From positions 1-29,741 of IMG/VR virus record IMGVR_UViG_3300031565_003114: DNA of 29,741 nt; one strand, given 5' to 3'. The stretch is from a virus. Shown here piece after piece: positions 25,774 to 29,741 of this stretch; the first letter of the stretch is position 1; each line of letters begins with the position of its first letter. A program made the translations under genes and the position numbers. The notes beneath the pieces were generated by a model, which saw only the letters and a list, made by a program, of their open reading frames with translations, had not been told where the DNA came from and ran no database searches.

Positions 25774-26040
25774 TTACATTGCAGCGGCTCTCATCCGCTC
25801 CAGGTTATTCTTCATCTTCTGCCAGTTGCGGCAAGACCTAGCCGACTTCTCCATCTTAACTTTGTGCTTGCGCGTCAAGTTAGGCCAAGCGCCTCCCAAC
25901 TGGCAGTGGGCTCGGCATATGATGTACAGATTGCGATAACGATAGAAAGCAGTACGAGCCTTCAGATATTCCGCCATGATTTCACTGGCAGGAATGAATC
26001 GGGCTGCTGTGTCAACAAAGCCTAAGTTGATTTTAGTCAT
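25774..26040 (-). CDS. Small basic protein inside the hairpin island (88 aa)
   Basis: The product is 88 residues, basic and helical, with a Y-R-Y-R-N-L-Y-I-I-C-R-A-H-C segment (Cys42, His45, Cys46) and a further Cys70, so it could bind a metal. The C-terminal third is Lys/Arg/Met-rich. GAGG lies 8 nt before the ATG at 26040, and a near-consensus leftward promoter lies about 120 nt upstream. Codon use differs from the structural genes: CGC/CGT and CTG are used, with almost no CTA. That fits a gene of separate origin. The opposite-strand frame covering the same bases has no start signal and is rejected. A nucleic acid-binding role is possible, but the family is not recognised. Confidence 0.5.
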   Translation of the reverse strand: MTKINLGFVDTAARFIPASEIMAEYLKARTAFYRYRNLYIICRAHCQLGGAWPNLTRKHKVKMEKSARSCRNWQKMKNNLERMRAAAM

Positions 26041-26058
26041 GAACGTGTCCTCAATTAA

Positions 26059-26121
26059 CCCGAGAGCTTATTCTCTTGGGCGTATCAGTCTAGTAGCAAT
26101 GACAGCAGTCTGGCGCTGTCA
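26059..26121 (-). promoter_or_regulatory. Two inverted repeats in the leader of the 88-aa gene
   Basis: TGACAGC (26100-26106) pairs with GCTGTCA (26115-26121), and CCCGAGAG (26059-26066) pairs with CTCTTGGG (26073-26080) with one G-T pair. Both lie between the promoter at 26158-26186 and the gene start at 26040, so they would be in the transcript leader. The first also overlaps a perfect TTGACA on the minus strand (26122-26117) that has no good -10. They may be operators or leader hairpins. Confidence 0.45.
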
Positions 26122-26157
26122 AGATTGAACGAGACAATATCAGACTAGATAGACCTT

Positions 26158-26186
26158 AGTATAGCCGAGGATACCAGTAGAGTCAA
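26158..26186 (-). promoter_or_regulatory. Near-consensus sigma-70 promoter, leftward
   Basis: On the minus strand TTGACT (26186-26181), exactly 17 nt, then TATACT (26163-26158). Each hexamer matches 5 of 6 consensus bases at the ideal spacing. Transcription would start near 26151 and give the 88-aa gene a leader of about 110 nt with two hairpins. It is the best sigma-70 promoter found in the window, consistent with recognition by unmodified host polymerase early in infection. Confidence 0.65.
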
Positions 26187-26587
26187 GCAATCTTTACAGT
26201 GACAGATGCCCAGACGCTTTAGCGTCGTAGCATCATTGCTAGACTTAGAATAGCCCGAGAGAGATTATTATAACCGCTGAATAGCGGTGCCGAAGGCATA
26301 ATTAGATTCTTATCTTCTCTTTACCTTGCTGCCGCAGGCCCAAGAGGAATAGCGTAGCTAAGCGTAGCTATGTATCTTGTAGTCTACGCGAGCCTGCCGA
26401 GCACCGATAGCGAATTTGGGAGATTAGTTCCCAGGTCCACAGGAGTAACGGACGGAATCAGGATAACCAGCGTAGGCTATCAGATAATTAATGTCAGCGT
26501 AGGCTGACTCATTTTATCTTTCCCTGTCGAGCCGAAGGCGAGACAAATTTTTTTCCTATTCCTCCCTGGTAGGCTACCGGCAAAGAA

Positions 26588-26621
26588 AAACCCCGGTAGA
26601 AAGTTAATCCTACCGGGGTTT
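26588..26621 (-). terminator. Strong intrinsic terminator after the 213-aa gene
   Basis: A perfect 12-bp inverted repeat, AAACCCCGGTAG (26588-26599) and CTACCGGGGTTT (26610-26621), has a 10-nt loop. Leftward it runs into TTTTTCTTTG, a good U-tract. It lies about 43 nt after the stop of the 213-aa gene and isolates that gene from the hairpin island. The short T-run on the other side makes it partly bidirectional. Confidence 0.85.
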
Positions 26622-26664
26622 AATAAGCTAGGATGGGTTCCTAGCGGATTTAGGCCATTGCAGC

Positions 26665-27306
26665 CTAAAAGTCGTCAGCCTCAGCCTGTTCGGATTCGGC
26701 CGAGGTGATAACCTTAGTTAAGACTGCATCGTAGCGGTCTCGGTTATCCTGGGAAAGTGCCTCGATATAAGGTGAGAGATAGTTTTCGAGGAAAGTCTCC
26801 CGCGTTTTAACAGGCGAAACATCAAGCGCCGCTGGGTCACTGAATAGCTTTTTAGCCATATCCATAGCCTTTTGGCTCTTATCCAGCGTAGTCAGCCAGT
26901 TGCCAAAGTCAGCGATAGCCTCATGGCGAATTTTAAGATACTCGCCACCCTGCCGCTTATGTTCCTCGCACAGTTGGGCAAAGTTCTCCGGGATTGGGCG
27001 AGTAAACTCTAGCTTGTAGCCGCTCTTGGAATCCTTGTCCTCGACTACCTTAGTAACGTTCCTAGCCTCACGCTTGACCGCATCAAGGATAGCATCCTGT
27101 GCCCATTGCAGCCGCTCATCATCGTATAGCGGCTCCTTGCTGCCGTCTTCATCCTCCTGAAACTTGTCAGGAAGCGACAACTTAGCGTCGATATCGTGGA
27201 GCGTAGGATATGGAACCTCCACGCTATCCACGTCTACACGCTTTTTGTCGATGGTAGTCCGTATCATTAGGACTAGGTTATAGTCGAATTTCTCTGTCTC
27301 AGTCAT
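26665..27306 (-). CDS. Acidic protein of unknown function with SSB-like C-terminal tail (213 aa)
   Basis: The product is 213 residues and acidic overall. The N-terminal 35 residues are strand-like (Y-N-L-V-L-M-I-R-T-T-I-D), then mostly charged helix, and the C-terminus is S-A-E-S-E-Q-A-E-A-D-D-F. An acidic tail ending in Phe is the hallmark of bacterial SSB and of T7 gp2.5, where it recruits replication partners. An OB-fold cannot be confirmed by eye, so this is a suggestion. The gene stands alone, with AGGAG 9 nt before the ATG, its own promoter block at 27384-27415 and a strong terminator behind it, so it is regulated apart from the late block. Codon use is more GC-rich than in the tail genes, which fits high expression. 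Confidence 0.75.
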   Translation of the reverse strand: MTETEKFDYNLVLMIRTTIDKKRVDVDSVEVPYPTLHDIDAKLSLPDKFQEDEDGSKEPLYDDERLQWAQDAILDAVKREARNVTKVVEDKDSKSGYKLEFTRPIPENFAQLCEEHKRQGGEYLKIRHEAIADFGNWLTTLDKSQKAMDMAKKLFSDPAALDVSPVKTRETFLENYLSPYIEALSQDNRDRYDAVLTKVITSAESEQAEADDF

Positions 27307-27383
27307 GGCTAGAATCTCCTATTAGATTAGCCTGGGTTTGAAATAACATCCTGTTCTCGTTTCCCGTCCCTGGGAGTGTGACC

Positions 27384-27415
27384 AAAGTACAGGAAATCGC
27401 GCCATGCGTCAAGTG
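27384..27415 (-). promoter_or_regulatory. Leftward promoter with shared CACTTGAC-N6-CGCGATTTC block
   Basis: On the minus strand CACTTGAC (27415-27408), 6 nt, CGCGATTTC (27401-27393), then CTGTACTTT. It holds a -35 TTGACG and a weak -10 TACTTT at 17 nt. The transcript would start near 27377 and lead to the 213-aa gene at 27306. The same block occurs in the rightward promoter at 27874-27906. The conserved bases in the spacer are not needed by sigma-70, so they may bind a regulator. Confidence 0.55.
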
Positions 27416-27473
27416 ATAATTTTCAGCCGTAATCTATAACAGGGTTCCTATCCTAGCCTAGCAGTCTAGCCTA

Positions 27474-27509
27474 GAACTAAACTAGTATCCCGGAATTAAA
27501 CTAGTATCC
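27474..27509. repeat. Tandem 17-bp repeat with 19-bp period
   Basis: GAACTAAACTAGTATCC (27474-27490) and GAATTAAACTAGTATCC (27493-27509) match at 16 of 17 positions. Their period of 19 bp is close to two helical turns, and each holds the palindrome ACTAGT. Just before them CTAGCCTAG occurs twice (27453-27461, 27466-27474). They lie in the gene-free 27307-27954 region and look like operators or iteron-like sites. Nearby CCTAGC/GCTAGG (27545-27563) is a further small inverted repeat. Confidence 0.6.
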
Positions 27510-27673
27510 TGCTTTTGAGACCCTAATCTATTACTATCTTAAATCCTAGCCCGCCAAGCTAGGTGCTTACTGCAACGGAAAGATAGCATAAAGGCCAGAC
27601 TAAAATTTCGACCCCGGAATCCCGATATTCACGATTTTACCCCCGTTCCCCTCCTAACCCCGACGGTTCAGCC

Positions 27674-27713
27674 AAGTATCCTACGGAGTCTTATTAGACT
27701 ATCTGGGATACTT
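27674..27713. promoter_or_regulatory. Nested hairpin in the divergent control region
   Basis: AAGTATCC (27674-27681) pairs with GGATACTT (27706-27713). Inside it AGTCT (27687-27691) pairs with AGACT (27696-27700) around a TATT loop, leaving symmetric 5-nt internal loops. A T-run (27724-27728) lies 10 nt to the right, too far for a classic terminator. It stands between the two divergent promoters and could be an operator, an origin-associated structure or a weak terminator. Confidence 0.45.
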
Positions 27714-27873
27714 CTTAAAGTGTATTTTTCAAAGCCGGGTCAAAATAAGACATCAATCATAGTCTATAGGATATGACATGCTCACCAGGATGACAGGATA
27801 GGGCCGATTTCATGGGATATCAGGATTTCGGGACCAAAACGCTCGCAAGTCGTTGAAAAATAAGGACTTTTAG

Positions 27874-27906
27874 CACTTGACTGATACCGCGATTTCATGG
27901 TATTCT
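27874..27906 (+). promoter_or_regulatory. Rightward early promoter with shared CACTTGAC-N6-CGCGATTTC block
   Basis: CACTTGAC (27874-27881), 6 nt, CGCGATTTC (27888-27896), then ATGGTATTCT. It contains -35 TTGACT and an extended -10 TGG-TATTCT at 18 nt. Transcription would start near 27913, about 42 nt before the 347-aa gene. CGATTTCATGG is also found at 27805-27815, 85 bp upstream, perhaps a third, degenerate site. Confidence 0.6.
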
Positions 27907-27954
27907 AATTCTTACTACCGGGCAAGTTATAGGCTATTCTAGGAGTATATTCTA

Positions 27955-28998
27955 ATGACCACTAATAGGTTATCCAAGCCGCTAGGCTTATCAAAGGTCT
28001 ATTGTGCTGTCAGTGGCGTTAAATTCTATATCGCTGATAGCATAGGACTACAATACGTAGCAGAGATTAATAAGTGTCATCCTGCTATGTTAGATTCTGA
28101 TACCATGCGAACTATCCTCAAATATGAGTCTAATCGTAACTTGAAGCCGGAGGCTTTACATACGTTAGACTGGCAGGATATCAGCCTAGGAGTTGAAAGT
28201 GATTTTGACGTTCCTAAAGAGAATCAGATACTAGCTAAATCCTATATTGTCGGAGTAATCTTCGCACAGTTACGGGATAAGAAGCTAGCATTTAGCAGAT
28301 TACCTGGCCGCAAGTTACATGAGCTTAATATAGCTCTCTGTAAGCACAGGCGCCGGAATCAGCTCCTATGGTGGGCACGTAGACTATGTACCTGGGATAA
28401 ATCTCGTCGGGCTGACAAGATAAATCTCGATACAGTCTACGAGGCTAATCAGGGGCAGAAATACCAGACTAATAGTTGGTCAGATTCTATTGGAGCTTAT
28501 CTTACTTCGATAATCGAGGATGATAGTTCCATGCTTCCTAGACTGAGAGGCAAGGCTCAAGCATCTGTTACAATCTATGATAGGGAAATAGCCGCTAGAG
28601 CCAGACAAAGAAGAGCAGACAAGCCTCTTAATGGTCAACACGTAGACTGGGGTATTGATAAGGCTATTAATTGCGTAGCTACTCTAAAAGCTACTGGGAT
28701 AGTTACTAAGAAACAAGCTATGAACATAACAATGGCTCTCAACCATTGGGCTGACTATCCAGTAGAAACTAGGGAGAAGCTAGGCCACAGACTGATAGAG
28801 CTTTCTTCCTGTGCCCAGCTTAAACAGGACTATTCTACAGTTCTGGAGCGAATAGGTTACGGGTTCGTAACAGGCGAGATTAGCTCAATAGCCAATACTA
28901 GCAAATATACCCTGGGCGAAACCTTCCTAGGAGACCGTATTGAAAAGCCTAAGCGCGAGCGTCCTAGCTTGCTGCTAAAGTTACGGGCTAGAGGATAA
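27955..28998 (+). CDS. Protein of unknown function, first gene of the rightward operon (347 aa)
   Basis: The product is 347 residues, basic overall, with no membrane segment. Residues about 115-160 are Lys/Arg/Trp-rich (K-H-R-R-R-N-Q-L-L-W-W-A-R-R-L) and may bind nucleic acid. Residues about 205-300 are helical. The C-terminus ends S-L-L-L-K-L-R-A-R-G, a motif that recurs in the gene two places downstream. AGGAG lies 8 nt before the ATG. It is the first rightward gene behind an extended -10 promoter, so it is probably made early and may take part in host takeover or replication. Codon use includes many CTA and AGG/AGA codons like the late tail genes. I do not recognise the family. Confidence 0.75.
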   Translation: MTTNRLSKPLGLSKVYCAVSGVKFYIADSIGLQYVAEINKCHPAMLDSDTMRTILKYESNRNLKPEALHTLDWQDISLGVESDFDVPKENQILAKSYIVGVIFAQLRDKKLAFSRLPGRKLHELNIALCKHRRRNQLLWWARRLCTWDKSRRADKINLDTVYEANQGQKYQTNSWSDSIGAYLTSIIEDDSSMLPRLRGKAQASVTIYDREIAARARQRRADKPLNGQHVDWGIDKAINCVATLKATGIVTKKQAMNITMALNHWADYPVETREKLGHRLIELSSCAQLKQDYSTVLERIGYGFVTGEISSIANTSKYTLGETFLGDRIEKPKRERPSLLLKLRARG

Positions 28999-29002
28999 GA
29001 TT

Positions 29003-29209
29003 ATGAGAACCAGATATCCTAGACCACAAGGCTTTTGCCATATCTGCGAAGAGAATGAAGCTATAGTCTATGCTGAAGGTCAATGGATTTGCATTGACTG
29101 TGAGATAGACCTAGTAGAAGAGCCTATATCTTCTAAGCTAGAATGGGCTGGGATTATATGGGGCTGTAAAGCCAGATTAATCCTAGGAGGTCAGTATGGC
29201 AAAGACTAG
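29003..29209 (+). CDS. Zinc-ribbon-like small protein (68 aa)
   Basis: The product is 68 residues. Two C-x-x-C pairs are seen: F-C-H-I-C at residues 11-15 and W-I-C-I-D-C at 29-34, spaced 16 residues apart, as in zinc ribbons or treble-clef knuckles. The rest is mixed, ending in a hydrophobic stretch. The ATG lies 4 nt after the stop of the 347-aa gene, with GAGG about 8 nt upstream inside that gene's end. Its last 14 bases overlap the next gene. Such small zinc proteins in phage early regions often bind nucleic acids or inhibit host proteins. That role is only an inference here. Confidence 0.7.
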   Translation: MRTRYPRPQGFCHICEENEAIVYAEGQWICIDCEIDLVEEPISSKLEWAGIIWGCKARLILGGQYGKD

Positions 29210-29741
29210 CCTCCTACTCAAGTTATCCAAACATAAGACTAGTCAAGCTAGTCTACCCTTTTCGGGACCGGCGGCTGACAAGCCTAGCCCGGTAAGTCAG
29301 GAGGCCCAGCCAGCAACTCCTAGGCCGTCGGTCCCACCTAATTCCAAACCTATTAGCCTATTAGATAAACTAAAGGCTAGAGGAGTAGAGGTTAAACCAG
29401 TTATAGACTCACCCCCTAGACAGGAGAGTGGCAAAGGATTACGCCTGGGTGAGTCTACTACCGTCAAAGCTAGTCTAATAGACAAGCTACGTGCACAAGT
29501 TTCGGAGAAAGCAGGAACTGAACAGGCTAAGCTGCAACAGAAGAGGCAGCCTGTACAGGAGGCGCGTAATTCGTATAGCGTAGCACCTATTCCTCCTATT
29601 GCTCCGGCCTCCCAGGATATCCTTTCCTCCCCCCGCCCTGAATTGTCCTCGGAGGTTCCTTACGCAGGCTCTAGGCTATCTCTGTCTGACCGTATAGCCT
29701 TAGCTAAACGGGCTGATATAGAGATAGATTCTAACTTTGAG
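29196..29741 (+). CDS. Protein with Pro-rich disordered N-terminus and repeated SLLxKL motif (cut at right edge)
   Basis: An open frame from ATG 29196 to the end of the window gives 182 residues with no stop. AGGAGG lies 5 nt before the ATG, one of the strongest ribosome-binding sites in the window, inside the end of the zinc-ribbon gene. The visible part is Pro, Ser, Gln and Lys-rich and disordered. It carries short helical units S-L-L-L-K-L-S-K (5-12), S-L-L-D-K-L-K-A-R-G (54-63), S-L-I-D-K-L-R-A-Q (93-101) and L-S-L-S-D-R-I-A-L-A-K (near 163). A folded domain probably follows outside the window. The spaced motifs suggest a tether that binds a partner several times. The family is not recognisable from this part. 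Confidence 0.7.
   Translation, partial: MAKTSLLLKLSKHKTSQASLPFSGPAADKPSPVSQEAQPATPRPSVPPNSKPISLLDKLKARGVEVKPVIDSPPRQESGKGLRLGESTTVKASLIDKLRAQVSEKAGTEQAKLQQKRQPVQEARNSYSVAPIPPIAPASQDILSSPRPELSSEVPYAGSRLSLSDRIALAKRADIEIDSNFE

Larger units (their letters stand above)
25384..26545. repeat. Hairpin island with oriented AGCGNAG motif
   Basis: About 20 short inverted repeats lie here on both sides of one small gene. Examples: a 10-bp stem with one G-T pair at 25384-25410; GTGATTG-GAA-CAATCAC at 25448-25464; GAGACC-tact-GGTCTC at 25510-25525; GTAGCC-GAA-GGCTAC at 25575-25589; ATGCCAC/GTGGCAT at 25620-25638; AATAGCC-gtta-GGCTATT at 25670-25687; GCGCC/GGCGC at 25697-25710; GGCAC/GTGCC at 25750-25765; GACGC/GCGTC at 26213-26226; ACCGCT/AGCGGT at 26273-26288; TGGGA/TCCCA at 26417-26433; GTCAGC/GCTGAC at 26493-26508. 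Several loops are GNA triloops, which are exceptionally stable in DNA (the mini-hairpin GCGAAGC itself occurs at 25436-25442). The core GCCGAAGGC occurs three times. AGCGNAG occurs nine times, all on the plus strand, and CGTAG nine times. No long ORF spans the island, and its function is unknown. Confidence 0.75.

Noticed and set aside
25759-26025. 88-codon plus-strand frame opposite the 88-aa gene
   Set aside because: The minus-strand frame has a GAGG site and a strong promoter. This one has neither.
26526-26553. Rightward terminator from GCCGAAGGC followed by a T-run
   Set aside because: The stem is short with internal G-A mismatches, and no rightward gene precedes it. It is counted as part of the hairpin island instead.
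27805-27821. Third copy of the shared promoter block
   Set aside because: Only CGATTTCATGG is kept. The -35 part is degenerate and the spacing is off by about 2 nt, so it is mentioned but not called.

Overview
The window is part of a double-stranded DNA bacteriophage genome, most likely a lytic podovirus-type phage of a Gram-negative host. The reasons are a complete head and packaging module (small and large terminase subunits, portal, scaffold, major capsid protein), large nozzle-like and receptor-binding-like tail proteins with no tape measure, sheath or tail-tube genes, giant internal-virion-type proteins, and an overlapping spanin pair, which implies an outer membrane. No integrase, repressor, tRNA, rRNA, CRISPR array or insertion sequence was found. 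The best-supported names are TerL, the DUF5309/SU10-type major capsid protein and the portal. Many tail and early genes can only be described.

Layout. Positions 1-25064 are one tightly packed late block, all on the minus strand, so it is read from right to left: small terminase, an overlapping 71-aa protein, TerL, portal, 93-aa protein, scaffold, major capsid protein, a terminator-like hairpin, a 222-aa protein, a head-tail adaptor-like protein, two paralogous LamG-like proteins, i-spanin and o-spanin, a 142-aa protein, a fibre-like protein, three small proteins, a 15-codon basic micro-ORF, a 977-aa Asp-box protein, a 1008-aa nozzle-like protein, 302-aa and 577-aa helical virion proteins, and a giant protein of more than 1244 residues that runs off the left edge. 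Stop and start codons often share one base (TAATG), so translation is probably coupled throughout.

Positions 25065-26664 hold little protein-coding sequence. They contain an unusual island of about 20 short hairpins, many closed by GNA triloops, interspersed with an oriented AGCGNAG motif. Inside the island is one small leftward gene (88 aa) with a near-consensus promoter, and leftward terminators lie on both sides. A 213-aa acidic leftward gene follows (26665-27306), ending in an SSB-like acidic tail with a terminal Phe.

Positions 27307-27954 form a divergent control region. The leftward 213-aa gene and the rightward early-type operon each carry the same promoter block (CACTTGAC-N6-CGCGATTTC). 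The region also holds a 19-bp-spaced tandem repeat and a long nested hairpin. From 27955 to the right edge the genes are on the plus strand: a 347-aa protein of unknown function, a 68-aa zinc-ribbon-like protein and a truncated protein with a Pro-rich, disordered N-terminus. A short SLLxKLxARG-type motif recurs in two of these proteins.

The most novel features are the hairpin island, the doubly TAATG-coupled micro-ORF, the shared divergent promoter block, the recurring SLLxKLxARG motif, and a possible ADP-ribosyltransferase-like domain in the giant virion protein.
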